From Cypionkella sp. (GTDB lineage: Bacteria > Pseudomonadota > Alphaproteobacteria > Rhodobacterales > Rhodobacteraceae): a DNA stretch of 15,312 bases. The notes beneath the pieces are model-generated. The model made no database searches and was not told where the DNA came from. It saw only the letters and a list, made by a program, of their open reading frames with translations. Shown in pieces: positions 5,885 to 14,687 of this stretch (position 1 is its first letter; each line of letters starts with the position of its first letter). Position numbers and translations under genes: made by a program. Location of the stretch: assembly GCA_018063485.1 (NCBI GenBank), contig JAGPBG010000010.1:1-15312 (forward strand), read 5' to 3'.

Positions 5885-7078
5885 ATGATCCGCCCTCTCA
5901 ATCCCGCCATGGCAGCTACTTTCACCCCACCGGTGATGGAGGCCCGCCGCTGGCTGGATGGTGTCACCTTCCCCGCCAATCGCCCCCTCATCAATGTCAG
6001 CCAGGCCGCTCCGGTCGACAGCCCGCCGCTGGGCCTGCGTCAGGCGCTGGCGGATGCCGCGCTGAACAATCCTGATGCGCATCTTTACGGCCCGGTTCTG
6101 GGCCTGCCCGCCCTGCGCGCCGAAATCGCCAGACAGTGGTCGCAAAACTATGGCGGCACCGTGCGCGCCGATCAAACCGCGATCACCCAGGGCTGCAATC
6201 AGGCCTTTGCCGCCGCTGTGGCCACTCTGGCAGGAGCCGGGGATGAGGTAATCCTGCCAACCCCATGGTATTTCAACCATAAAATGTGGTTAGATATGCA
6301 GGGAATCACTTGTGTGCCGCTGCAAGCGGGCCCCGGCCTGATCCCGCGCGCCACGGACGCCGCCGCCGCCATCACGCCAAAAACCCGCGCCATCGTGCTG
6401 GTCTCGCCCAATAATCCCGGCGGCGTCGAATACCCCGCCCAAACCCTTGCGGCTTTCCGCGATCTGGCCCGCTCCCATCGGATCGCCCTGATCGTCGATG
6501 AAACCTACCGTGATTTTGACAGCCGCCATTCGGCGCTGACCGGCGGTCGCCCGCATGAGCTGTTCACCGATCCCGACTGGGACGACACGCTGATCCAGCT
6601 TTATTCCTTCTCCAAAGCCTATCGCCTCACCGGTCACCGCGTCGGAGCCATTGTGGCCTCGACGGCCCGTCTGGCCGAGGTGGAAAAATTTCTTGATACC
6701 GTCGCCATCTGCCCCGGCCAACTGGGCCAGATCGCTGCCCTTTGGGGGATGCAGAACCTTACACATTGGGTCGCGGGTGAGCGCGACGAAATCCTTGCCC
6801 GCAAATCCGCGATGGTTGCGGGCTTCTCTGCCCTGCCCGCTTGGAAACTTTTGGGCTGCGGTGCCTATTTCGCCTATGTCCAGCATCCGTTTCATATGTC
6901 GTCAGACCAGCTTTGCAAACGCCTCGTCACGGATGCCTCGCTTCTCATGCTTCCCGGCACGATGTTTCGGCCCCAAGATGATCTTGCAGGGGCAGGTGAA
7001 TTGCGCATCGCCTTTGCCAATGTCGATGCCGCAGGGATTGGAGAAATGTTCAGCCGCCTTGCCGCCTTCCGCCCTTAA
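5885..7078 (+). CDS. Class I/II (fold-type I) PLP-dependent aminotransferase
   Basis: This 397-residue enzyme belongs to the fold-type I aminotransferases. The Schiff-base lysine is Lys244 in SFSKAYRLTGHRVG. Asp205 in IVDETYRDF would bind the pyridine nitrogen. Asn177 in SPNNPGG would contact the PLP hydroxyl. Arg374 in LRIAFAN is the usual carboxylate-binding Arg. An N-terminal YGPVLGLPALRAEIA stretch and TQGCNQAF are also typical. The donor substrate cannot be assigned. The ATG at 5885 has GGAG seven bases upstream; the frame is open back to 5813 inside the DUF2127 gene, but that start lacks support. It sits among purine-salvage, membrane-protein and chaperone genes, and trpE is two genes downstream, but nothing ties it to tryptophan synthesis. 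Confidence 0.92.
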   Translation: MIRPLNPAMAATFTPPVMEARRWLDGVTFPANRPLINVSQAAPVDSPPLGLRQALADAALNNPDAHLYGPVLGLPALRAEIARQWSQNYGGTVRADQTAITQGCNQAFAAAVATLAGAGDEVILPTPWYFNHKMWLDMQGITCVPLQAGPGLIPRATDAAAAITPKTRAIVLVSPNNPGGVEYPAQTLAAFRDLARSHRIALIVDETYRDFDSRHSALTGGRPHELFTDPDWDDTLIQLYSFSKAYRLTGHRVGAIVASTARLAEVEKFLDTVAICPGQLGQIAALWGMQNLTHWVAGERDEILARKSAMVAGFSALPAWKLLGCGAYFAYVQHPFHMSSDQLCKRLVTDASLLMLPGTMFRPQDDLAGAGELRIAFANVDAAGIGEMFSRLAAFRP

Positions 7079-7144
7079 GCCCATCTTGCCCCGTCAGCCG
7101 CAACCGCATAGACAGGCGGGCAAACCATCCAAGGACCGACCCCC

Positions 7145-9013
7145 ATGGCAAAACCCCCCGAGACCGACGCCCCGAAGAAAAAACGCGGGCCCTCAGTGCT
7201 GGCTTGGGTGTTGATGGCGATGATCATCGGCGGCTTGGGTGGCTTTGGCGTCACCAATTTTGGCGGCGGCACCCAAAGTATCGGCACGGTCGGCACCCGC
7301 GAGATTGACGCCAATGATTACGCACGCGCGCTGAAACAGGAAATCAACGCCTTTTCCGCCCAGATCGGCCAACCGATCGGCTTGCCACAGGCACAGGCCC
7401 TGGGCCTTGACCGTCAGGTCTTGCAACAGGTGATCACCCGTGCCGCGATTGACAATGAAAATGAGCGTATCGGCATTTCGGTCGGCGATGCGGTTGTGGC
7501 CGACCAGGTCGCCGGGATGAACGCATTTCACTCCACTGCTGGCAGCTTTGACCGCGAAACCTATCGTCAAGCCCTTCAACGCAACAACATGACGGAATCC
7601 ATCTTTGAGGCTGGCCTGCGTTCGGACCTGTCTCGCACCATCTTGCAAGGCGCGGTGGTTGGCGGCTTTGTCGCCCCCAAGGCGCTGGTCGATACACTTT
7701 ACGCCTATGATGGCGAGCGGCGCGGCTATTCGCTTTTGCGCCTGCGTGAGGCTGATCTGCCAGCACCGCTGCCCGCCCCTTTCGACGCCGATCTGAAAAC
7801 CTATTACGATACCAATATCGCGGCCTTCACTCGCCCCGAAGCCAAGCGCATCACCTATGCCGAGGTGTTGCCTGACGATCTGGCACAGACCATGCCGATT
7901 GACGACAAGGCTCTGCAAGATGCCTATAATTCCCGCCTGTCCGAGTTCCAGATCCCCGAAAAACGGCTGGTAGAACGCTTGGTCTTTGGCACCGAGGCCG
8001 AGGCCACTGCCGCCAAAGCCCGGCTGGACGCAGGCGAAACCTTTGAGGCCTTGGTGGCCGAGCGAAAATTGGCGCTTGATGATGTTGACCTTGGTGATGT
8101 GTCGAAATCTGATCTGGGTGCTGCCGGCGATGCGGTGTTTGCCCTTGCCTCGCCCGGCGTGGTTGGCCCTTTCATGTCCGATCTTGGCCCGGCGCTGTTT
8201 CGGATGAACGCGATTCTTGCCGCCCAGAACACCACTTTCGAAGCGGCCAAACCTGCCCTTTTGATCGAATTGCAAACCGACGCCGCCCGCCGCGCCATCG
8301 GCGACAAGGTCAATGCGGTGGATGATGCACTGGCCGGCGGCGGCACCATCGAGGATGTGGCCAAAGAACAGGGCCTGAAAATCGCCACCACCGATTATGC
8401 CTCGGGCGCCGATGACAATGATCCGATCGCCGCCTATCCCGCCTTTCGCAAAGCCGCCGACAAAATGGCCGAGGGCGATTATGCCGAGGCCGTCTTGCTT
8501 GATGACGGTGGCCTTGTGGTCTTGCGGGTCGACAGCACCATTCCCGCCACCGCGCGCCCGATTGAGGCGGTACATGACAAACTGGTCGAGGCATGGACCG
8601 CCGCCGCGCTCGCCAAGGCCTTGGGCGACCATGCCGCAATCGTGAAAGCCGCCGTCGAAGGCGGCGCGTCGCTTGGCGCTTATGGCATCGTTTCCGTGGC
8701 CACCGACGCGGATCGGCGCAGCTTTGTCGAAGGCGCGCCGCCCAGCCTGATGCAGGCAGTTTTCGCTATGAAACCAGGCGATTTGCAGGTGATCGAGGGA
8801 CCGGGCTTCACCGCCCTGTTGCGGCTTGATACCATCACCGCCGCCCCGGTTGATGGCGACGCCGCCAAGGCCGAACGCGAAACGCTGGCAACTGGCGCGC
8901 AACAGGCCATCGCATCCGACGCTTTCACGCTTTATTCCAATGCCCTGACGTCTGAGGCTGGAATTACGCTTGATCAAGCCGTGATCAATGCCGTTCACGC
9001 GCAATTCCGGTGA
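7145..9013 (+). CDS. PpiD/SurA-type membrane-anchored periplasmic chaperone
   Basis: This is a 622-residue protein with PpiD layout. It has a short basic cytoplasmic tail (PKKKRG), one transmembrane anchor at about residues 17-36, then a SurA-like N-terminal helical domain (about 40-190), a parvulin-like region (about 240-360), and a long C-terminal part to residue 622. PpiD proteins assist folding of newly exported proteins at the Sec translocon. The parvulin region (LVERLVFGTEAEATAAKARL) lacks the usual HILV-type histidine strand, so peptidyl-prolyl isomerase activity is doubtful and the role is probably as a chaperone. AAGGA lies 9 bases before the ATG. It begins 66 bases after the aminotransferase gene, and trpE follows 7 bases after its stop. 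I give no symbol because the match is at domain level. Confidence 0.87.
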   Translation: MAKPPETDAPKKKRGPSVLAWVLMAMIIGGLGGFGVTNFGGGTQSIGTVGTREIDANDYARALKQEINAFSAQIGQPIGLPQAQALGLDRQVLQQVITRAAIDNENERIGISVGDAVVADQVAGMNAFHSTAGSFDRETYRQALQRNNMTESIFEAGLRSDLSRTILQGAVVGGFVAPKALVDTLYAYDGERRGYSLLRLREADLPAPLPAPFDADLKTYYDTNIAAFTRPEAKRITYAEVLPDDLAQTMPIDDKALQDAYNSRLSEFQIPEKRLVERLVFGTEAEATAAKARLDAGETFEALVAERKLALDDVDLGDVSKSDLGAAGDAVFALASPGVVGPFMSDLGPALFRMNAILAAQNTTFEAAKPALLIELQTDAARRAIGDKVNAVDDALAGGGTIEDVAKEQGLKIATTDYASGADDNDPIAAYPAFRKAADKMAEGDYAEAVLLDDGGLVVLRVDSTIPATARPIEAVHDKLVEAWTAAALAKALGDHAAIVKAAVEGGASLGAYGIVSVATDADRRSFVEGAPPSLMQAVFAMKPGDLQVIEGPGFTALLRLDTITAAPVDGDAAKAERETLATGAQQAIASDAFTLYSNALTSEAGITLDQAVINAVHAQFR

Positions 9014-9020
9014 GTTTGCG

Positions 9021-10529
9021 ATGAAACTCGAACCCTCTTTCGAGACATTTGAAACAGCGTGGAACCGCGGCGAAAACCAACTGGTTTACGCCCGCCTGGC
9101 CGCCGATCTCGACACACCCGTATCGCTCATGCTGAAACTGGGTGAAGCCCGCACTGATACATTCATGCTGGAATCGGTCACCGGTGGAGAGGTGCGCGGG
9201 CGCTATTCGATCGTCGGCATGAAGCCCGACCTGATCTGGCGCTGCCAGGGCCCGAGGGCTGAAATCAACCGCGAGGCCCGCTTTGATCCGCAGGCCTTCG
9301 TGCCCCAATCCAAAGCCCCGCTTGACAGCCTGCGCACCCTGCTGGCCGAATGCCGCATCATCATGCCCGAGGGCTTGCCACCGGTAGCCGCAGGCCTCTT
9401 TGGCTATCTTGGCTATGACATGATCCGCTTGGTCGAGCATCTGCCCAACGTCAACCCCGATCCCATCGGCCTGCCCGATGCTGTGCTGCTGCGCCCTTCG
9501 GTGGTGGCGGTGCTCGACGGCGTGAAGGGCGAAGTCACCATCGTCGCCCCCGCCTGGGCCGCCTCGGGCCTTTCGGCGCGCGCCGCCTATGCCCAGGCCG
9601 CCGAGCGGGTGATGGACAGCCTTCGCGACCTTGACCGCGCCGCTCCCCTGCCCCGCGATCTGGGCGAGGCTGCCCCGGTGGGCGAGGCCTGCTCCAATTT
9701 CACCCATGACGGCTATAAGGCTGCCGTGGAAAAAGCCAAGGACTACATCCGCGCCGGCGACATTTTCCAAGTGGTGCCAAGCCAACGCTGGGCGCAACGG
9801 TTCGAGTTGCCCCCCTTTGCCTTTTACCGCAGCTTGCGCCGCACCAACCCTTCACCCTTCATGTTCTTCTTCAACTTCGGCGGCTTTCAAGTCGTCGGCG
9901 CCAGCCCCGAGATCCTTGTCCGCCTGCGCGACGGCGAGGTCACCGTCCGCCCCATCGCCGGCACCCGCAAACGCGGGACCACGCCCGAGGATGACAAGGC
10001 GCAGGAACTTGATCTATTGGCCGACAAGAAAGAACTCGCCGAACATCTGATGCTGCTCGACCTTGGCCGCAACGACGTGGGCCGCGTTGCCAAGATCGGC
10101 ACCGTGAAACTCACCGAGCAATTCATCATCGAGCGTTACAGCCACGTCATGCACATCGTCTCAAACGTGGTGGGTCAGATTTCCGATGGCGAAGACGCGC
10201 TGTCGGCCCTGCTTGCAGGCCTGCCCGCTGGCACGGTTTCCGGCGCGCCAAAGGTGCGCGCGATGGAGATCATCGACGAGTTGGAACCCGAAAAGCGCGG
10301 GCTTTACGGCGGCGGCGTCGGCTATTTCGCCGCCAATGGCGAGATGGATTTCTGCATCGCCCTGCGCACTGCCGTTCTGAAAGACGAAACCCTGTATATT
10401 CAGGCCGGTGGCGGCGTCGTCTATGATAGCGACCCCGAATCTGAGTTTCAGGAAACCGTCAACAAATCCCGCGCTCTGCGCCGTGCGGCGGAAGACGCAG
10501 GGATTTTCGCCCGTCGCGGCAACACCTGA
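9021..10529 (+). CDS. trpE: Anthranilate synthase component I
   Basis: TrpE converts chorismate to anthranilate with ammonia from TrpG, the first committed step to tryptophan. The protein is 502 residues. It has the N-terminal tryptophan-feedback region with FMLESVTGG (48-56; the LES motif binds inhibitor Trp in known enzymes), then the chorismate-binding domain: AGDIFQVVPSQRW, PIAGTRKRG (311-319), LLDLGRNDVGR (345-355), GLPAGTVSGAPKVRAME (400-416) and QAGGGVVYDSDPESE near the end. It is a free TrpE, not the fused TrpEG of rhizobia. The ATG at 9021 follows a GGTGAG that overlaps the upstream TGA, with a 6-base spacer. An in-frame ATG at 8988 lies inside the upstream gene and is unlikely. Its TGA is one base from the end of the convergent gene. 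Confidence 0.98.
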   Translation: MKLEPSFETFETAWNRGENQLVYARLAADLDTPVSLMLKLGEARTDTFMLESVTGGEVRGRYSIVGMKPDLIWRCQGPRAEINREARFDPQAFVPQSKAPLDSLRTLLAECRIIMPEGLPPVAAGLFGYLGYDMIRLVEHLPNVNPDPIGLPDAVLLRPSVVAVLDGVKGEVTIVAPAWAASGLSARAAYAQAAERVMDSLRDLDRAAPLPRDLGEAAPVGEACSNFTHDGYKAAVEKAKDYIRAGDIFQVVPSQRWAQRFELPPFAFYRSLRRTNPSPFMFFFNFGGFQVVGASPEILVRLRDGEVTVRPIAGTRKRGTTPEDDKAQELDLLADKKELAEHLMLLDLGRNDVGRVAKIGTVKLTEQFIIERYSHVMHIVSNVVGQISDGEDALSALLAGLPAGTVSGAPKVRAMEIIDELEPEKRGLYGGGVGYFAANGEMDFCIALRTAVLKDETLYIQAGGGVVYDSDPESEFQETVNKSRALRRAAEDAGIFARRGNT

Positions 10530-10530
10530 T

Positions 10531-12201
10531 CTATTTCGTCTGCATCACCGCCGAGGCGGGCGCCATTGAAACCGAGGCCGCGCGCCCTTCGACCGTCCAC
10601 TCCAACAGGGCCGTTATGGTTTCGGGCCGCGTATGGCCCACCACCACAACCTGACCCTCCTGCGCCGCCTTGAACGCCGCCCGATCCAGATAGCGCCGGA
10701 TCACAGGTGCCTCTTCACTGCCGCCGTCGATCAGCCGAAACACCTTGGCTGCAGGCAAATCCTCGCGTCGCGCTTCCTGATCGGCGGCATTCAGCCCCCG
10801 GTCATAGGTCAACATCCCGCGCCCCTGCGCCTTGAGGATACTGACCACCTGCGCGGAAAGCGCGCGATTGTCCTGAAACCCGCCAGAGTCCAGATCAAGC
10901 AACCCAACCGACTCGGGCAAGGCAGCGGAAATGGCTTGCAGGCTTTGTTCCAGATCGCCGGGTGTCGCCCCCTCGGGGATGCCTTTCGCCAAGATCAGCA
11001 CCTCCTGACCGGCCGCGCGGTAGATCTGCTCTGCCTCGGTGGCATTTGCGGCCAATGGATCAACCGCAAAAGTCACCGCAAAGGGCAGCGCGGCCAGCTT
11101 AGCACGGTCCAGATCCTTGGACCCGTCATCAATTAACACCACGGCAAAGCGTGGCTTATCGCCTTGGGCAATATAGCTGCGCGCGTAGCGTTTCAGGCGT
11201 GTCAGATCTTCGGAAACGTCCGGAACCTGATCAACCGCTGGCGCATCCGCCTGTCCGATATGGGGCAAGCGGCCTTCACTGGTGGCCGAAGGCAGGCCGG
11301 TATCGGGCGCAATCACCGCAGGCTCGGTTACCTCGGTCATTTCCGGCACGACAGGCTCGATCTTTGCTGTCTCGGGCACGGGTTGCGCCTCAGGGGCGAT
11401 CTCAACCTGCGGCAAGGCAGCCGGGTCTTGTACCGTCGCGGCGCCGATCTGCGGCATAGGCGCGGGTGTCACTTCTGCCGGGCCGGGGGGAGCCTCGGGG
11501 GCCGGGCCGGGTTGCAACAGGACTTCTTTCACTTCCGGCACTGGTGGCAGTGGCAATTGCACAACTGCCGGGGGCGCATCAGACGCCGAAGGCGAAACAT
11601 CCAGACCCGGAGGAACCACAGATCCAACCGGGGCCATATCCGCTGTTACCTGCGGGGATGTGACACTCCCGGTTGCCATAGCTGCGGCTTCGGGCGCATC
11701 GGCCAGAACCTGAGGCGGCGATTCGGCTTCCGGTTGGGGTGCCGCTTCGGCAACCGGAGCCACATCTGGCACGGGTGCAGGTTGCGGCAGAGCCTCGATC
11801 ACGACAGGTGCAACCCCGGTCAGATCCGTGGGGCCAGTGCCAGTTGCCGCAGGCATGACCGCCGCAGGATCCCCTTGTACAGGCGCCTCGGTCTGTGCCG
11901 CAACAACGGGAGCCGTGACGGTGGCGACCGGAACGGCTGGTTCGGGTTGCACTGCGGCCAGAGTATCGGAGGGGACAATGACAGCCGTTGGCGTTTGAAG
12001 CGGGGCGTCCCCACCTCCGCCGGGCAGTGGCGCAACTTCAGAGATGATCGCAAGACCCAGGCCTGCAACCACAGTCCCCCAGGCCACTCCCGCCATAAAA
12101 TTTCGGATCACTCCGCGCCTCCGCCCAATATATGCGTCACTTGCCCTTGACGCCCCCTGCCTGCTCTGACCATCTATAACCCGATGCGCCTGACGCTTCA
12201 T
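10531..12201 (-). CDS. Membrane-anchored divergent polysaccharide deacetylase-like protein (YibQ/DUF610 family)
   Basis: This is a 556-residue protein in three parts. A basic cytoplasmic N-terminus leads to one transmembrane segment at about 36-54. A low-complexity Pro/Ala/Val/Glu-rich stretch spans about 57-335. The C-terminal domain (about 349-556) resembles divergent polysaccharide deacetylase (Polysacc_deac_2), with [22 protein letters not shown] and [19 protein letters not shown]. The usual HLPMEP-like and NNHMGS-like histidine motifs are replaced (LAKGIPEG and [15 protein letters not shown]), so metal-dependent deacetylation is doubtful. The domain probably sits in the periplasm, the linker reaching through it. 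The ATG at 12201 has AGGA six bases upstream. An ATG at 12246 would overlap trpG more deeply, and Met36 would still keep the anchor. It is antisense between trpE (1-base convergent gap) and trpG (25-base divergent gap). Confidence 0.85.
   Translation of the reverse strand: MKRQAHRVIDGQSRQGASRASDAYIGRRRGVIRNFMAGVAWGTVVAGLGLAIISEVAPLPGGGGDAPLQTPTAVIVPSDTLAAVQPEPAVPVATVTAPVVAAQTEAPVQGDPAAVMPAATGTGPTDLTGVAPVVIEALPQPAPVPDVAPVAEAAPQPEAESPPQVLADAPEAAAMATGSVTSPQVTADMAPVGSVVPPGLDVSPSASDAPPAVVQLPLPPVPEVKEVLLQPGPAPEAPPGPAEVTPAPMPQIGAATVQDPAALPQVEIAPEAQPVPETAKIEPVVPEMTEVTEPAVIAPDTGLPSATSEGRLPHIGQADAPAVDQVPDVSEDLTRLKRYARSYIAQGDKPRFAVVLIDDGSKDLDRAKLAALPFAVTFAVDPLAANATEAEQIYRAAGQEVLILAKGIPEGATPGDLEQSLQAISAALPESVGLLDLDSGGFQDNRALSAQVVSILKAQGRGMLTYDRGLNAADQEARREDLPAAKVFRLIDGGSEEAPVIRRYLDRAAFKAAQEGQVVVVGHTRPETITALLEWTVEGRAASVSMAPASAVMQTK
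12147..12180 (+). promoter_or_regulatory. Weak candidate promoter for trpGDC-moaC-moeA
   Basis: A trpG promoter must lie within the 5' coding part of the antisense gene unless transcription comes from trpE. TATAAC at 12175-12180, 46 bases before the trpG ATG, is the best -10-like hexamer. TTGACG at 12147-12152 is a good -35-like hexamer, but the spacing is 22 bases, too long for a standard promoter. The pair is listed only as the strongest signal seen. Confidence 0.2.
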
Positions 12202-12226
12202 CCCCTTTCCTGTCGGACCTTGCAAG

Positions 12227-12814
12227 ATGCTGCTTCTGATCGACAACTATGACAGCTTTACCTACAATCTCGTGCATTATCTGGGCGAGCTTGGTGCCGA
12301 GGTGAAAGTGGCGCGCAATGATGCGCTGACGGTGCAGGACGCACTGGCCCTGCGCCCGGAACTGATCGTGCTGTCGCCCGGCCCCTGCGACCCGGCGGCG
12401 GCAGGCATCTGTATTCCCTTGACCCGTGCTGCGGCTGCCGCAGATGTGCCGCTTTTGGGCGTTTGTCTGGGGCATCAAGCCATTGGCGAGGCCTTCGGCG
12501 GCAAGGTGGTCCGTTGCCATGAAATCGTGCATGGCAAAATGGGCATGATGCACCATAGAAACAGCGGCATTTTCAATGGCTTGCCCTCGCCCTTTGCCGC
12601 AACCCGCTATCACAGTCTGGTGGTGGAACGCGAAAGCCTGCCCGATTGCCTTGAGGTCACCTCCTGGCTCGAAGATGGCACCATCATGGGGCTGCGCCAC
12701 CGCGAAAAGCTGATCGAGGGTGTGCAGTTCCATCCCGAATCCATCGCCTCGGAACATGGCCACCAATTGCTGAAAAACTTTCTCGATGCCGCCCGCGCCA
12801 AGGTTCCCGCATGA
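12227..12814 (+). CDS. trpG: Anthranilate synthase component II (glutamine amidotransferase)
   Basis: TrpG hydrolyses glutamine and passes ammonia to TrpE. The 195-residue class I glutaminase has its full triad: Cys80 in [17 protein letters not shown], and His169 and Glu171 in QFHPESIAS. The N-terminus [15 protein letters not shown] and [12 protein letters not shown] oxyanion-region motif are typical. The same family includes PabA, and one protein may serve both folate and tryptophan synthesis; trpD and trpC directly downstream favour the Trp role. The ribosome site is weak (GGA with a 9-base spacer). Its start is 25 bases from that of the divergent antisense gene, and its stop overlaps the trpD start (ATGA). 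Confidence 0.97.
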   Translation: MLLLIDNYDSFTYNLVHYLGELGAEVKVARNDALTVQDALALRPELIVLSPGPCDPAAAGICIPLTRAAAAADVPLLGVCLGHQAIGEAFGGKVVRCHEIVHGKMGMMHHRNSGIFNGLPSPFAATRYHSLVVERESLPDCLEVTSWLEDGTIMGLRHREKLIEGVQFHPESIASEHGHQLLKNFLDAARAKVPA

Positions 12815-13824
12815 GCGATATCCTGCGCCCTCTGATCGGCATCGCCGCGACCCGCCCGCTGACCCGAGCCGAGGCCGAAACCGCGTTTTCCGCGCTTTTC
12901 AACGGTGAAGGCACCCCTGCCCAAATGGGCGGGTTCCTGATGACCCTGCGCACGCGCGGAGAGACGGTCGATGAATATGCCGCCGCTGCAAGCGTCATGC
13001 GCGCCAAATGCAACCCAGTGCGCGCTCCCAAAGGTGCCATGGACATCGTTGGCACCGGTGGAGACGCCAAGGGCACGCTCAACATCTCCACCGCCACCGC
13101 CTTTGTCGTGGCAGGCTGCGGTGTGCCGGTGGCCAAACACGGCAACCGCAATCTTTCTTCGAAATCAGGGGCTTCGGACGCCCTTACCGAGCTTGGGCTG
13201 AATGTCATGGTCGGCGCCGAAGTCGTAGAGAAATGCCTGTCTCAGGCCGGGATCGGTTTCATGATGGCCCCCATGCACCACCCTGCCACCCGCCACGTCA
13301 TGCCGGTGCGGATGGAGCTTGGCACCCGCACCATCTTCAATATCCTTGGGCCCCTGACCAACCCCGCCGGGGTAAAACGCCAGCTCACCGGCGCGTTTTC
13401 CGCCGATCTGATCCGCCCGATGGCCGAAACCCTGCGCGCACTCGGATCTGAGAAGGCGTGGCTGGTGCACGGCGGCGACGGCACCGATGAAATATCCATC
13501 GCCGCCCCCACTGCTGTGGCGGCATTGGAAAAGGGCCAGATCCGCGAATTCACCGTGCACCCCGAGGATGCAGGCCTGCCGGTGCATCCTTTTGAGGCGA
13601 TCATGGGCGGCACCCCGGCCGAAAACGCCACCGCCTTTCGCGCGCTGCTTGATGGTGCCGCCAGCGCCTACCGCGATGCGGTGTTGCTCAACAGCGCAGC
13701 CGCTCTGATGGTGGCAGATATGGTCGCCACCTTGAAAGAGGGGGTGGAACATGCCCGCACCTCGATAGATTCTGGTGCGGCAAAAGCACGCGTTGCCGCC
13801 CTGGTCCGCATTACCAACGCCTGA
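12811..13824 (+). CDS. trpD: Anthranilate phosphoribosyltransferase
   Basis: TrpD joins anthranilate and PRPP to give phosphoribosyl-anthranilate. The 337-residue length is normal. Key motifs are GTGGD (81-85) for PRPP, KHGNR (109-113), ILGPLTNP, and [10 protein letters not shown] with the metal-binding Asp226-Glu227. It is not fused to TrpG, unlike the enterobacterial TrpGD. The ATG overlaps the trpG stop by 4 bases and has AAGG eight bases upstream, so translation is probably coupled. A GC-rich hairpin lies just after its stop, in the 50-base gap before trpC. Confidence 0.98.
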   Translation: MSDILRPLIGIAATRPLTRAEAETAFSALFNGEGTPAQMGGFLMTLRTRGETVDEYAAAASVMRAKCNPVRAPKGAMDIVGTGGDAKGTLNISTATAFVVAGCGVPVAKHGNRNLSSKSGASDALTELGLNVMVGAEVVEKCLSQAGIGFMMAPMHHPATRHVMPVRMELGTRTIFNILGPLTNPAGVKRQLTGAFSADLIRPMAETLRALGSEKAWLVHGGDGTDEISIAAPTAVAALEKGQIREFTVHPEDAGLPVHPFEAIMGGTPAENATAFRALLDGAASAYRDAVLLNSAAALMVADMVATLKEGVEHARTSIDSGAAKARVAALVRITNA

Positions 13825-13826
13825 AC

Positions 13827-13842
13827 GGGCGGCCCGCCCTTT
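13827..13842 (+). terminator. Possible terminator or attenuating hairpin between trpD and trpC
   Basis: GGGCG-GCC-CGCCC forms a 5-base GC-only stem with a 3-base loop, starting 2 bases after the trpD stop. It is followed by TTT and then a pyrimidine-rich stretch (CCTTCCCCCTCT). The stem is short and the T-run brief, so at most partial termination is expected. It may instead protect or process the mRNA between trpD and trpC. It is the only sizeable gap in the trpG-to-moeA run. Confidence 0.35.
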
Positions 13843-13874
13843 CCTTCCCCCTCTATCTTGGCTAGGTCTATGAC

Positions 13875-14687
13875 ATGAGCACCATTCTGGACCGGATCAA
13901 AACCTATAAACTCGAAGAAATCGCGGCCCGCAAAGCTGCAATGCCTTTGGGCGAACTCCAAGATCGCGCCCGCGCTGCCGCCACCCCACGCGGCTTTGCC
14001 CGTGCCCTGGCCGATGCAGCGGCCAATGGCTATGGCTTGATTGCCGAAATCAAGAAAGCCAGCCCGTCCAAAGGCCTGATCCGCTCCGATTTCGACGTAC
14101 CCGCCCTCGCCCGCGCCTATGAGGCCGGGGGTGCGACCTGCCTGTCGGTGCTGACCGATGGGCCTTCCTTTCAGGGCGCCGATGAGTTTCTGACCGCAGC
14201 GCATGCCGCAGTAAAGCTGCCCTGCCTGCGCAAGGATTTCCTCTTTGACCCTTATCAGGTGGCGGAATCCCGCGCCCTGAACGCCGATTGCATCCTGATC
14301 ATCATGGCCGCTCTTTCCGATGATCAGGCCATCGAGCTGGAATCAGCGGCCTCCGATTTCGGCATGGATGCCCTGATTGAAGTGCATGACCGCGAAGAAC
14401 TTGAGCGCGCGGCAAAACTGAAATCGCGCCTGATCGGTATCAACAACCGAAATCTGCATACCTTTGAACTCACGCTCGATACTACCCGCGATCTTGCCCG
14501 GCGTGTGCCTGAAGACCGCCTGATCGTGTCGGAAAGCGGCTTTTTCACCCCGCAAGACCTTGCCGATGTCGCAGCCTACGGTGCGCGCTGTTTCCTGATC
14601 GGCGAAAGCCTGATGCGACAGGCAGATGTCACCGCCGCCACCCGCGCGATCCTCGCCAAACCGCTCACATCCGAGCGCGGCGCATGA
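13875..14687 (+). CDS. trpC: Indole-3-glycerol phosphate synthase
   Basis: TrpC closes the indole ring, turning carboxyphenylamino-deoxyribulose phosphate into indole-3-glycerol phosphate with loss of CO2. It is a 270-residue single-domain TIM barrel, not fused to TrpF. Motifs are [11 protein letters not shown] (57-67) with catalytic Lys60, LRKDF (118-122) with catalytic Lys120, ALIEVHD around Glu169, INNRNL (189-194), SESG (219-222) and FLIGESLM (240-247) at the phosphate site. The ATG at 13875 has a modest AGG 8 bases upstream. A two-codon frame ATG-ACA-TGA at 13870-13878 overlaps the start. The trpC stop overlaps the moaC start by 4 bases. Confidence 0.97.
   Translation: MSTILDRIKTYKLEEIAARKAAMPLGELQDRARAAATPRGFARALADAAANGYGLIAEIKKASPSKGLIRSDFDVPALARAYEAGGATCLSVLTDGPSFQGADEFLTAAHAAVKLPCLRKDFLFDPYQVAESRALNADCILIIMAALSDDQAIELESAASDFGMDALIEVHDREELERAAKLKSRLIGINNRNLHTFELTLDTTRDLARRVPEDRLIVSESGFFTPQDLADVAAYGARCFLIGESLMRQADVTAATRAILAKPLTSERGA

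Noticed and set aside
7193..9004. A 603-codon open frame on the minus strand opposite the PpiD-type gene.
   Set aside because: It mirrors the codon bias of the plus-strand gene, which has a clear anchor, domain layout and ribosome site. The antisense translation has no recognisable motif and an odd Gly/His/Gln-rich composition.
8988..9020. Upstream in-frame ATG for trpE.
   Set aside because: It lies within the end of the PpiD-type gene; the ATG at 9021 gives the standard TrpE N-terminus and has its own weak ribosome site.
11164..12150. A 328-codon plus-strand open frame opposite the antisense gene, in the same direction as trpE and trpG.
   Set aside because: Its translation is Arg/Gly/Cys/His-rich without motifs, whereas the minus strand encodes a TM anchor and a recognisable C-terminal domain with a good ribosome site.
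12202..12246. Longer start for the deacetylase-like gene, overlapping trpG.
   Set aside because: The ATG at 12201 has AGGA six bases upstream, and the longer form would overlap the 5' end of trpG by 20 bases.
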